From the NCBI GenBank assembly GCA_012184525.1, contig WOFQ01000150.1:1-23007 (forward strand): DNA of 23,007 nucleotides, read 5' to 3'. The notes beneath the pieces were generated by a model. That model made no database searches and was not told the DNA's origin. It saw nothing but the letters and a program-made list of their open reading frames with translations. Made by a program: the position numbers and the translations under genes. Positions 1-10,293 of the stretch are shown here, piece by piece (position 1 is the first letter of the stretch; each line of letters begins with the position of its first letter). The DNA is from Xenoacremonium recifei. Its lineage: Eukaryota > Ascomycota > Sordariomycetes > Hypocreales > Nectriaceae.

Positions 1-296
1 GTGTGTTGCGTCTGTTAGTGATTAGGTGTATTTAGTGCGAGTCCCTTAACAGCAGTTGCCAAGGGATGTTGATGTAAGAGGGAAGTCCAGGCCAGGCCTC
101 TTTGACAGGTATTCCAAACCTGTAGGGTATGCGCCTGGCACGTGACTAGGAAAGCAGAATCCCGGACATCCGATGCCTGGGGCTAGTTTCGCACAGAGTG
201 TGCTGCGTTCTGGTTAAGGTACCTAGTATTTCTCTTTGTTGAGGCAAATACAGCTACGACCTGCATTCTAAGTCCCGTACTGTGGAAGCGGTCAAT

Positions 297-1036
297 ATGT
301 TCCGGGTTCGCAATTCAAGGCTTGTGTATATGGACCCTGAGTTTGTGACAGCTGCATTCGATTCTTGCCTCAGTTTCCTTGCGAATAAAGGCATTTCTGG
401 TCAATGGGGAACAGTTCCATTCTCTCGGAGAGAAGCTTTCATCCAAAACATACGCGATGATGTTGCTCAGTGCGAGGTCCTCGGGGATATAGGTCAAGGA
501 AAATAGGTACGATTGTTCATCGCCCAACTCCCTGTCGGCGAAAGCGAGGCGAACTCTACGCCTGATATTGGATTACATTATTGGGTCGATGATACTGGCA
601 AAGTCCTTCTTTCGGTGGGTGCCGCGATGATCCTGGTTAATGAATTCGCTGGGCATGTTTTATCTGTTAATACTCTGGCACCGTTTGGGCGCCTTGCAAA
701 GGAGGCTGGGATCTTCATCTTTCTGGATTTTCTTATTACCGATCATCGGGTAGAGCTAGGTAAGCGCACTAGAGCTGGTATGGCCTTAATAGAGCATATC
801 AAAGATTACGCGCATCAGCATGGGAAAAGCATGATTTACGTCGATTGCTGGACAGGGAGGTCTAAGAACTTGACTCAGTAAGTCTAGACGAATTTGTCAG
901 AGCCATGAAGATTGCGAAAGTTGATACAAATAGGTATTATGCGAGAGCGAGTTTTGAGAAGGTTCAAGATTTTATAATTCAGAGGGAAGACGGCAGTTCT
1001 TGGCATGGTAGTCTGTTTCAGTTACACTTAATTTAA
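297..1036 (+). pseudogene. GNAT-family N-acetyltransferase, broken by a stop and a frameshift
   Basis: The reading frame from ATG 297 gives a protein resembling fungal GNAT acetyltransferases, which move an acetyl group from acetyl-CoA to an amine. The N-terminal part (FVTAAFDSCLSFLANKG, then QWGTVPFS) and the C-terminal part (IYVDCWTG, then SWHGSLFQL) fit that family as I remember it. The frame is interrupted by TAG at 504-506, with the same frame continuing directly as VRLFIAQLP. A second break lies near 878, where the frame ends in TAA (879-881) and coding-like sequence resumes in another frame (LDEFVRAMK, FEKVQDFIIQREDG) to TAA 1034-1036. No intron of plausible length removes the TAG; the only local GT...AG pair is about 30 nt. 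I see this as a decayed gene. A GTG at 282 is in frame but ATG 297 is the better start. Family assignment is moderate; the two lesions are directly visible. Confidence 0.6.
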
Positions 1037-1595
1037 GCTCTGCCATATCTTGACTTCTTCGCTACTTTTACTTGCTAGGGCAACAAGTTTGTTGCATGTT
1101 CAACTTGGCCATACATGTCGCATGAAATCACATTGGACTCCAAAGGACTCAGATCAAACTGTTATCGTGAGAGAGTGGTGGATAGACCGGCTCTATTAAG
1201 CCAATCCCCATAGGCTGACCCTGAACAGCTAGTGTGCCAGTCAAGCCAAGCACAATTCAACAAGCTATAAATGAATCAGAGATCTTTACCTTGGCAATGA
1301 TAAAAATAGAAGATATATTGAACGACTGAGTAGGCTTCTGGTGATTCATGTTCGGCTAGCTGAACCGTCAACCCGCGTAAAAACCCAGGGCAATGAATAT
1401 GAAGATCTCCAGACTAAGCTTTCGTAAGAAGAGAGAGAATATACTCGGAGATATATGGACTTTCCTAGGTTACATAAGTATTCCAACTTAAGTATTACTT
1501 TACTAGAATAGGCAGATTAGAATAGGCAGATTATTAACCCGGCTGTATATCATTGAACTTATTATCCATCTAAACGACTTCTAACTCCCCTATTA
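1037..1595. other. AT-rich intergenic region with a 14-bp tandem duplication
   Basis: No gene is supported here. The only structure I see is a perfect head-to-tail duplication of TAGAATAGGCAGAT at 1504-1517 and 1518-1531. It lies about 65 bp beyond the stop codon of the minus-strand methyltransferase gene, so it could fall in that gene's 3' untranslated region. Confidence 0.6.
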
Positions 1596-3119
1596 CTACT
1601 CTGGCTTGCGACCCCAGACAGCCTTTAATCGAATATACGTGTGAATGTTGAGGTTTCGAATCTCACGCCGGAAACGCGCAATATAGACCTGGACTTCCTC
1701 CATCGACCACCCGAGCGTACTAGTGACAAAGGTGATAAATCCTTCAGTATCTTGCGTGCAAAAGAGCTCGCAAAACTGGCCAATTTCTTTATATTTGGGC
1801 TCTTTTGCCCAGGCACTCAAGGGACACTGAGTAAGTCAAGTACGTTAATAATGCAGGAACCTTTCTTATGAAGCATATGAAATAACAAACCTTGAACTCC
1901 CATTCCTGGATGTCTACAAATCCAGCTTCTTCCATGGCCCTCCTTTGCAGACCTTCTTCAATAACGGTGAAGGTTCGACCAATCACTTTCGAAGCATCAA
2001 TAAACGTAGGGCCCCAACGAGCACACGCCGAATCAGGCTTCATGGTTCCGTCGTCACTTTCTATATTGGGTGTCGTCTCGAATGATTCAAGGTAGCCACC
2101 TGGCTTCATGGCATCAAAAGCCTGCTTAAAGAGCGCGGACCAATCTGGGATGCATCCAATGAGGTATCGAACATGAATGTAGTCAAAAGTTTCGGGCGTG
2201 AATGTCCATTCTTGGGTGGCATCCTCGATCTCGCTATCGTTATTAGGAAGTGGTTGACTTGAGCATGCTTGGAACGTACAACTTGACATTTGGTGGGATC
2301 CAGGAAGGCTGGATGGGCGAAATATCCGTTCCGATGACTTCACAGCCTGGGTATTCATCCGCAAAGTCACTGTTAGAGAATTAGCTTTAGGATCTGATGG
2401 CCCATGGGGAATGTGACATGTACATACATAGTCCAAATGCCTAGAGATCACGGAATTTTTCAGTTAATGCTCAATAACTTTGTTGTAATGAGTCATACCA
2501 GTTCCGCAGCCAATGTCGAGGGCATTCTATTTCGATTGACTTAGCGTCCCACCAACCCACCTATGGGAGATGCACGTACTTGAATGCCTGCGTCAAGAGG
2601 AGCAAAGTGCAGCTTACCATCCTGAGCAAGGGTGAACATGTGATGTCTGCAGGTGATTATTAAGAGATTGGTTTGATCAAAGGTCGTCAGGGCGGCTTAG
2701 GAAGGCGGTCTCACGCTATGTCCATTGCTTCGCTCTGAGCTTCATCATTGGATCCCCTCGTTTAGGTTAGTACGTTCCATAGCGTGCGATAAATGAAAAA
2801 CCTAATAGGTTGTATCTTACCAATACAATGCGTTTCCTCTGTCGCTGTGGAATGTTCTGCCATTGATCGTTCTATAGTGAAGGATGCTAGACGTGATGGA
2901 GGCAGTAGAGCTCTCCTTGTCGTCCCCCAGAGATGAATCAGCATCCTGCTCATCTTCGGGCACATGGTCGTCGGGTTCGATGAAAATTTCCTGACGAGAG
3001 GGGGAAACAGTCCTGGGGCTGCTGGTAGGTTCCTTGGGGCTGCTCCCAGACTTGGGGCTGGTCGCGGGAGATTTCGGGCTTCTCCCAGTCATTTTTGCTA
3101 GGGAAAATTCGCCGGGCAA
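1596..3119 (-). CDS. LaeA-like SAM-dependent methyltransferase, 8 exons
   Basis: Eight exons on the minus strand join without a frame break: 3119-2821, 2756-2715, 2646-2580, 2526-2499, 2440-2428, 2369-2280, 2233-1891 and 1826-1596, giving 370 residues. All seven introns are GT-AG. After a serine/proline-rich, probably disordered N-terminus (about residues 1-75) comes the LaeA-like block: YRTINGRTFHSDRGNALYWG, an AHHMF segment, SAM-binding motif I ALDIGCGTG (about 138-146), VIGTDISPIQPSWIPPNV, EWTFTPETFDYIHVRYLIG, MKPGGYLE and a C-terminal GWSMEEVQVYIARFRREI helix. This class includes the global secondary-metabolism regulator LaeA and many paralogues of unknown substrate; this is more likely a paralogue than LaeA itself. 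Exon 5 is only 13 nt, which automatic gene callers may miss. It lies about 9 kb from the catabolic cluster and its promoter lacks the cluster motif. Confidence 0.88.
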
Positions 3120-4221
3120 AATGAAGGAGGGGAAGAAGGTTACGAGTTATCGTGGAGTCGAGGGATTAAAAAGGGAGGGGCAGTTCTCGCTGGGGTATGA
3201 AGCGAATGTAACCTTTGCTGTCAAGTTGCGATTGGCTAGAATTGTCACCTGCTCTACGGAGTTTCTGCAAGGGTCTGTAATCAGGCCAGAATAGATAACA
3301 TATAATGATGTGGTTCAATTTCTTATCGCATAGCGCGCTACTGATTAATCTTACGATCACCGTTAGATCCGTACCATGCATTTCAGGAACAAAGCATGAA
3401 GATCTGGGTTTGCGTCCAAGGTGGATAATGCAATAAGAACGGCAGAATTGCAGGCTCCAGTTCAGACATTACTCTGGCAAAACAATAACTGAAAGCTTCT
3501 CAATCCTTAGCGCACTAGTGATACGCAAGAAAAATGAAATCTGTTCATTTCGTCTCCTCCTGCTTCGCCTTGTATCTAGAGATGATCCTCGTAGAGTTAG
3601 TAGTTAATCAAGACACGTGATCCTCACAGACTGCTGGGTTCGGCACTTCTCCCCAACACCCTTTCCTCGGACTAGTCAACTAACTGATGAACTGCCCAGA
3701 GACTGTCACATTGTGCTTCTCTCATCGTGCCTTTCGATAACCTGAAGACTGAAATATTTATTTCTTGGTAGTGGCCCTATCTCCCTGACACATTTTTGGT
3801 TCTTCATCAAGCCGTTTTCCCCTTTCCTCGTACTTGGCCATCAGTTATTCCGTGTTCAGTACCGTTTCATGTATCGTTGCTATATGCTCAACGTCACTAT
3901 CCACGGGCGGAGAATCGTCTCAAGCTTCTACTACGTAAATACAGTTATTGATAATCACTCGTTACGTCAGTTTCACTGGACGCCCCGCGCTTAACGATAT
4001 ATTTAATGCACAACCGTATATATACTCTCGTATCCTGGCCAGCTCACGGCTGTAGCATAGATCGGTGCTCAGGGCCTAAGCTGTTGTAAAACTGTACTAA
4101 AAATAAGTCCAATAGATGCATTTATGCACTTTCAAACATCCTTCCAAACAAATATCAATTGTCCAAGCACCATGTGCAATCTGGGACCATGGCACATTCC
4201 CGCAAAGCCTCTACGCTCCAA
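3120..4221. other. Intergenic, no gene seen
   Basis: About 1.1 kb between the methyltransferase start and the end of the small secreted-protein gene. It includes the methyltransferase promoter, in which a CACGTG hexamer lies at about 3615. Short open frames here have no recognisable domain or coding-like composition. I see no RNA gene or repeat. Confidence 0.5.
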
Positions 4222-4534
4222 TCACTTCCCTGGTGGAGGGATTATGATAGGACTCTGCTGCTCTGCCGTTAGTACTATCTCTCCTCGCACAGAAGAAAAC
4301 AATACATACTGGGATACAATGTCCATTCTGTCCGCTGGGACATCCGCAACTGCCATCAGCTGTGCATTGAGTGGCAACAGGGTTATCGTTGCTTAGGTCT
4401 TCACAGAAACAACCGATGGGTGCAACACCGGTTGTCCCACAACCACAGCCGTCTTGGCCTCCGGGGCAACTGCACTCGGACTGTGCAATTGCTAGAGAAG
4501 CAAAGCAAGCCACGGCAACAACGGCGAAACGCAT
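4222..4534 (-). CDS. Small cysteine-rich secreted protein
   Basis: The start ATG (4534) is followed by a clear signal peptide (MRFAVVAVACFASLAIAQ) and a mature part with ten cysteines, at residues 21, 23, 30, 32, 42, 44, 57, 63, 65 and 73. Four C-x-C pairs are present, and CPGGQDGCGC is echoed by CGCPSGQNGHC, suggesting an internal repeat. Exon 1 (4534-4310) ends in phase 0 at GTATGT. A TACTAAC branch point precedes a run of AG dinucleotides that offers several acceptors: after 4263 the tail is SSRVLS; after 4261, 4258 or 4255 the tail is (Q)(Q)SPIIIPPPGK, ending at 4222, for about 87 residues. Without splicing the frame runs to 4211 (107 residues). I do not recognise the family. C-x-C spacing could suit disulfides or metal binding; that is inference. 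Confidence 0.6.
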
Positions 4535-4643
4535 CTTTAAAGTGGGCGTGGGACACGGAAGACGTAAGAGAAAATGATGGCTGAGATAGTGATGTTTGAA
4601 GTAATGATGGAGGAAGGGAGGATTGCTAGAAGACGAGGTTGAA

Positions 4644-4649
4644 TTTATA
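4644..4649 (-). promoter_or_regulatory. TATA box of the cysteine-rich secreted protein gene
   Basis: On the minus strand TATAAA occupies 4649-4644, about 110 nt upstream of the ATG at 4534. A pyrimidine-rich stretch, as often found before fungal transcription starts, lies between them. Confidence 0.5.
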
Positions 4650-5199
4650 CCTGTAACCCTTGCGGCGGATCGATCGGAGACTCCTACGCATTGAGTTCCG
4701 AATGAAGGACAGGAGTCATCACCAAACCAATGTCATCCTTTTGATCAGAACGCCGATGGTCCAAAACCATGGTTATTCTTCCGACTAAAATCCTACAACC
4801 GGGGAAACTAACTCGAGGTGGGGAGGTATGGCTCATTTGATAGTCGTGACGTAACGATGTTCAGCTGGCGGTAGGGACAGTACCGGTCCGATTAACAGGC
4901 AACAGTCTGCATTACCTGCCGGATCCTCTGAAGGGAATAGTGGCAGCTCCCAGGGTTGCAACCGCCGCTGCGGACATAACCGAGGTGTATACTAACTAGC
5001 ACGCAACTATTATGTAGCAGTCGGCATAGTTACAATGCGCCAAAATCTCTCTTCTTCCTCTACTATAGTATGTTTTCTGGATATGGCCAATCGGTTCTAC
5101 CCCCCTCGTATTGGGACAAACTGTGCATCGATTTCTATCGAGGGTTAATCAGTCCACAACAGCGGGACCTAAGGGTTAGGCAACAGTCTAAGCTGAGTT

Positions 5200-5409
5200 A
5201 TGAGGATTCCACTGATCAGCATAGGTGCGGCATTCTTTTAGAAGTCAAGCTATGGGACCTTTATACGAGAAATACGGTCAGCGCTTGCCGATCAAGTTAC
5301 GTATCCAGCAGCCAACGGTACCGCAGGACAGCCCCCATGGGGTAGTAACAAATGGGGCACGGACCCTTTCTCACCGAAGATCGTGGCAGCTGTTGGTAGA
5401 ACCTTGTAA
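5200..5409 (+). pseudogene. Candidate decayed small gene of unknown family
   Basis: From ATG 5200 one frame reads a hydrophobic leader (MRIPLISIGAAFF), then TAG at 5239-5241, then 55 open codons including ALADQVTYPAANGTAGQP and NKWGTDPFSPKIVAAVGRTL, ending at TAA 5407. The balanced composition downstream of the stop looks coding. Two other frames in the same place are also partly open, which weakens the case. I recognise no family. It could be a remnant of a small secreted protein or chance. Confidence 0.22.
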
Positions 5410-6554
5410 TGCATGCATCCTCGGGCTACGGTTGAGATCGGTTAATTGGGAATATTGCTAACCGGAAGAAAGAACAGTAGAAAAAGAAAACGTTCACTAT
5501 ATATTGACTCACTCCCTTCCTCCCTAGCAACTACATCTTTCGAAAAGTAGATATTCCGCAATTTAAAGGTTATATATATTAGGATAATCACGCGCTAGTG
5601 AATCTATAATTCAATAAAGGATTCCATAACAAACTTATCATGGTGAGAGCATTTGTTTGTGACGTACCTCAGTTGTTTGGAAAAGATTGAGACATTGTAT
5701 CCTTAATGGTTAGAACAATAGAGATTACAATGAATTATATAATGGCAGTGAAAAAAGTAATCATCAAAGAGTTCTTAAAGCAACGTTGAGCATGGGATGT
5801 GGACAAGCCAAATGAGGTAGAGCACTCATGTGTCTGTTTTGGATGATATTAGGATGAATGGCCGCTTAAATGAAGGGAAACCGCCATAGATAGGGTGCTG
5901 GTCTATCAAGGCGAAGTATGTACATGATCCTTGTATATAGTACCTTGAAAGGCATCTTTTACTCCTCCACAAAAGTAACCGACTCATTGATACTTACCAT
6001 GAGTAGATGTCAGAAGTAGACCAACTTTATATATCAGAAGCGATGCATATACTCGACATCCCTAGACCTTGAAATCATCACACGTATCCTCTCATCGTTT
6101 GTCGCGATGACGAGCCGTCTTATGCATCAATGGGACCCATCTATCCGGCATCTTTAGGACGGATTGGCCCTCTTCCCTTCGTGGGAGATGATCATCTGGT
6201 GCCCAGTCACAATGTCTAAGTGTTACTTGCCGAGGTTTAAGGGTAATCTCATACTTAGAGGATGAAGACGAGTACATCCTCTTGAATGTCTAATACTTGT
6301 TGAGCGTTGACTTTCCCCGGCCCTTGCGCCTTACTACCCTTCAAGACATACTAATTTTCTTTGACTTGATGGCTAAGTTCCGGTGTTTCGTTGCAGTGGG
6401 GTTTAAGAAATGTGATGAAGTCTTTACCTGAGTCACTTGAATATAGACAAATACCTGCTCAAGAAGAGCCCAAATCTAGCTTCGACTTTAGGAGAGGCCT
6501 GTTTATCACGACCTCTCGCCGCTCGAACTTTCACTATGAATATATGCGGCCTTC
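5410..6554. other. AT-rich intergenic, no gene seen
   Basis: About 1.1 kb with an AT-rich first third (5465-5780, several TATATA runs). Short open frames, for example 6277-6092 on the minus strand, show no domain or supporting splice structure. It could be old, mutated repeat DNA, but I cannot show that by eye. Confidence 0.4.
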
Positions 6555-6871
6555 GTGTTTGCACTAGATACAGGTTTGTGCCTTGCTAGCTACGGCTCTA
6601 GTATCGTACTTGACATTCAACCAACTCCGCAAGAAGACCGTTAAAAAGGAACAAGCTGTGTCAAAGCCGATCCAGCCATTCTTACCACGAAGTGGCCTGA
6701 TAATGGCGCGTGTCTGACAATGAATCTGGGTAGTCTTCACGAGAGTGTCAATTGGAACTGTCCTATGGAATAGGCTAGCTATCCCGAATAACTCCGTTTG
6801 CGTCTTTGATGACAATGATACTGTCCATCCTGGATTTAGCGAGTACTTTTCAATCAGCATACTGTGATACT
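6555..6871 (+). pseudogene. Candidate decayed gene for a small secreted protein
   Basis: One plus-strand frame reads AAFVFALDTGLCLASYGSS (leader-like) and VLDIQPTPQEDR, then TAA at about 6642, then GTSCVKADPAILTTKWPDNG and ACLTMNLGSLHESVNWNC, ending at TAG near 6770. A second frame then carries LAIPNNSVCVFDDNDTVHPG up to TGA near 6870. The switch of a coding-like signal from one frame to another, with an internal stop, is what a decayed gene would show. A 112-codon open frame covers the same DNA on the minus strand (6902-6564) without recognisable features. I do not recognise the family, so the call stays weak. Confidence 0.25.
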
Positions 6872-7040
6872 GACGATACTTCAAGGACGGAAAGTCGAGC
6901 AAAGAATTCGCTGAATGCCTAAGGACGACAGGAAAGGTTGATGGGCTAACTCCGACAATAATCAGTAGGCAAAACCTTTAGTAGGGTGGGAGATTAGTGC
7001 CTTGTGAAATAACAGCTCAAACTCTTCTGACAGCCACCTC

Positions 7041-7227
7041 CGAGGTCCGATGGCGACGTCTGCGAGGTCCGATGCAGAGGTCCCACTGCGAGATCCGACC
7101 ACGAGATCCGGATCCGAGATCCTACCACTAGAGTATTCAGACTGTCAAAATGGCCTTCATCCCGTAGTCATAACATATTAGAACCTCCTATAATCTAGCC
7201 ATCAAAGGAAATAAAGCCGAGATCCGG
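7041..7227. repeat. Clustered degenerate CGAGRTCCGA repeats upstream of the sulfatase gene
   Basis: Six copies of a 10-12 bp unit lie in 85 bp: CGAGGTCCGATG at 7041 and 7063, AGAGGTCCCA near 7076, CGAGATCCGAC at 7089, CGAGATCCGGAT at 7102 and CGAGATCCTAC at 7115. A seventh, CGAGATCCGG, is at 7218. Spacing is 11-22 bp, so this is a spaced array rather than a clean tandem repeat. It lies about 135-320 bp upstream of the sulfatase start codon, where fungal activator sites are usually found. The bound factor is unknown. Confidence 0.6.
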
Positions 7228-7360
7228 CGATCCCAAGGGCCTCTAAAGCGAAGGGGCTGACACGGTTGAAAGTGACAAGAACAACCTTTATAACTAATCT
7301 TTCTCTTTCGCAGAGTATTGGAACGACGGAATCTAGGAATTACGGTTGTCTTGTAGCATT

Positions 7361-9149
7361 ATGGCAAAACGACCCAATTTCCTCATCATCGTTGCTGATG
7401 ATCTTGGATTCAGCGATACTGGTCCTTATGGTGGTGAGATCAAGACCCCATGTCTGGATCAACTAGCAAAGGATGGATTGATTATGACAGGTTTTCATAC
7501 GGCATCTGCATGCTCACCAACCAGAGCCATGTTGCTTTCGGGTACTGAGTAAGTCTGACACACCAAATGTCACGCGTAGTGACTATTTTCTGACCTCCCG
7601 GCAGTAATCACATTGCTGGACTCGGTCAAATGGCAGAGTTCATGGCCACGAAGCCACAGTTCAAAGGCAGGCCGGGCTATGAAGGTTACTTAAACTTCCG
7701 CGTCGCTACATCAGCCGAGATTCTTAAGGACGCCGGCTACTTCACAGCTCTCTCCGGGAAATGGTGAGTTCATTGATTAATACTCATTGAATCCGAGTCC
7801 CGTTCATTAACCTCTCCAGGCATCTTGGACTCACAAAGGAGACTGCGCCTTGCTCTCGAGGCTTTGAAAAAAGTTTTACATATCTAGCTGGTTGCGGAAA
7901 CCATTTCAACAATGAACTCCAACTAGAAGATGGAACATTCAAGCTGTCGGCATTGAACAGCGACGGCCTTTGGATGGACGGAGACAAATTTATTGATCGC
8001 AAGAACGACATCCCAAAGGACTTTTATTCCACCTCGTATTTCACCGACAAAATGATCGATATCCTTGAGGACCGAGATAAGGAGACAAAAGAAAGGCCTT
8101 TCTTTGCCTATTTAGCATACACGGCTCCCCATTGGCCTCTACAAGCCCCGCAGAAAGACATTGCCCGCTACCGTGGAATGTATGACGATGGCCCAGAGGC
8201 TCTCAGAGAACGTCGGCTGAAGAACCTCGCCTCACGCAGCCTGATCCCCGACGACGTGGAAGCAGCGCCCATGATCGGCCATGAGCCCCAAGAATGGGAT
8301 CAGAAATCTCCATCAGAAAAAAAGGCTTCCTCGAGACGAATGGAAGTGTATGCTGCCATGGTTGACCTCATTGATTCAAATATGCAACGACTTATCGACT
8401 ACCTCAAGTCAACAAACGAGCTGGATAATACTTTCTTCATCTTTATGTCTGACAATGGCGCAGAAGGCAAGCAATTGGAAGCACTTCCTATCTTAAACGG
8501 CAGCCCTCTGTCTAAAGTAGTGGCAAAGTATTACGATAATTCTCTGAACAATATGGGTAATTCGGACTCGTTTATCTGGTACGGGGCCCGATGGGCGGCT
8601 GCTGCGAGTGCTCCATCTCGTGGTTTCAAGACTTATGTCTTCGAAGGGGGTATTCGATGCCCTTGTATAGTCCGATATCCGCCACTGATACGCTCAAGTG
8701 TTGGTGGGATAACTCATGAGTTTGCTACATGCATGGATATTCTTCCAACTATGTTGGATCTCGCAGGGGTTAAGCATCCCAGTCCCAATTTCCACGGTCG
8801 AGACGTAGTTGCTCCCCGCGGCTCTTCATGGGTTCCCTACTTGTCCAGGAACTCAGCCACCATTCATCCCAAGGGTGAAGACGTTATGGGCTGGGAACTA
8901 TTTGGTCGACGAGCAATACGACGCGGTAATTATAAGGCTGTGTTTACTCCGGCACCAGCAGGGTCAGACGAGTGGGAACTGTACGATCTGTCTCTAGACC
9001 CGGGCGAAGTCCATGATCTGGCAGGACAGAAATCCGACATCTTGCAAAAGTTATTGGAGGATTGGGTAAAGTATGTGGAAGAAACGGGGATATATGACGT
9101 GAAATTGAGCGTCGCGGCAAATCCCTACGCAGGCTCTGATAATAAGTAA
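7361..9149 (+). CDS. Type I (formylglycine) sulfatase, arylsulfatase-like
   Basis: Three exons (7361-7548, 7605-7763, 7820-9149) join cleanly to 558 residues; both introns are 56 nt and GT-AG. The protein hydrolyses sulfate esters. The family signature is complete: N-terminal PNFLIIVADDLG with metal-binding D13-D14, the formylglycine site C51-S-P-T-R55 followed by AMLLSG, GKWHLG (about 114-119), APHWPLQAP, the metal site SDNGAEG and GFKTYVFEGGIRCP. Cys51, Arg55 and overall length match the Pseudomonas aeruginosa arylsulfatase AtsA type. The active-site cysteine must be converted to formylglycine. No signal peptide is visible, so a cytosolic enzyme is likely, acting on imported sulfate esters for sulfur supply or on aryl sulfates. 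Convergent with the MFS transporter downstream. The exact substrate (aryl or alkyl) cannot be read from sequence. Confidence 0.92.
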
Positions 9150-10293
9150 TTAATTAGTGGCTCGGATAGAATTACACAATCTTGGGTTCATTCACCGCAT
9201 CGTGCACATATAGTCAAGCTATAGCTCACACGACGCAGATATCCCCATTCGAGATTAGAGTTATGGGGGACAAAAAAATGAAAAAAACAAGTAGCCCCAT
9301 CACCACCAACCTCCATATGAATTTAGATGATTAGCAATCCAGAAAGCCTTGCGGAAAAGCATTTTATTAGCTATTCCAGGTAAACCCTCCATAGTTATTT
9401 GGGTTATATAATCTTCTGGGTTTGTCAGATGCGCTTGGATGCGAGCAGCAATCACAACATAATGAAAAGGATAGATTATTGAATGCATCATGATATCTAG
9501 GGTTCATTATTGCACTACGGCCTTTGACAGATTGTCGCGGTGTTACTTTTCCTCGCAATATACTTCTTACTTTTCCGGCGAGCCACGAGTCTTAAGACTG
9601 AATTGAATGCGCGGCATAGAACAGTTCGGGGATTAAATGCGTATGGAAATGCCGGGCACGCTTTCTTATCATTCAATATGTTTGTTTATACTCCTCGAGA
9701 TAGCTGCATACGCGTCTATAACTATCTTTCTCTGATTTGCATCTCAAGGTCCGGCTTCTCAGTCACGACGTAAGATACATCAGCAATGCCATCAGTAGCT
9801 CTTAACTCCACCCTTTTTAGTTGATGAAGGTAGTTCTAGAATTTCCAACCCCTATGGTCTATCTTCACACGCTCAGCCAAGTTCCATCAATCCTGCTCGA
9901 AGTATCTCTCGTCGTCCTGAGAATATACTCTATAATATGCTCGTACGTGCTGTACCCGTGACGTTGACCTCGTAAGTCGTACCGAATCCAATATCAAGAC
10001 ATCCTTAAGCCTCAAATATCTCTACGAATTGAAGAGTTATTGTGGGGCAATCCACGGACTGCTCAGTACCAAGCTGGGGCGTAGCATTAGGATCGATGGT
10101 CTGCACCGCGCCTTGTCTAGTAACTCTTTTGATCGAGCGCCAGTAAAAGCCTCAGCAATTAATTCCGCCACAGCAGATGGTAACTTAGATCTTTTAAATA
10201 GATTAGCCGATATTGGGTCATGTCATCACCACAGCATATTAACTATAAGACCTAATTATGAAAGTTTCCGTCCTCTTTATTTCATCGTAATGC
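9150..10293. other. Intergenic between convergent genes, no gene supported
   Basis: About 1.1 kb between the 3' ends of the sulfatase and the MFS transporter. A minus-strand open frame at 9491-9300 has protein-like composition (EDYITQITMEGLPGIANKML) but I recognise nothing in it, and no start context or splice structure supports it. A plus-strand frame at 10029-10325 carries a faintly ankyrin-like stretch but overlaps the MFS 3' end. Both could be gene remnants. Confidence 0.4.

Noticed and set aside
478..506. An intron removing the TAG at 504 in the GNAT gene
   Set aside because: The only local GT...AG pair spans about 30 nt, too short for a fungal intron, and it would remove coding sequence without a branch point.
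5162..5168. Tenth GCGGGAC copy
   Set aside because: It is isolated and not in a recognised promoter; it fits the chance expectation for a 7-mer in this length.
9300..9491. Possible transposase or other protein remnant on the minus strand
   Set aside because: Protein-like composition but no recognisable motif, terminal repeats or target duplication.
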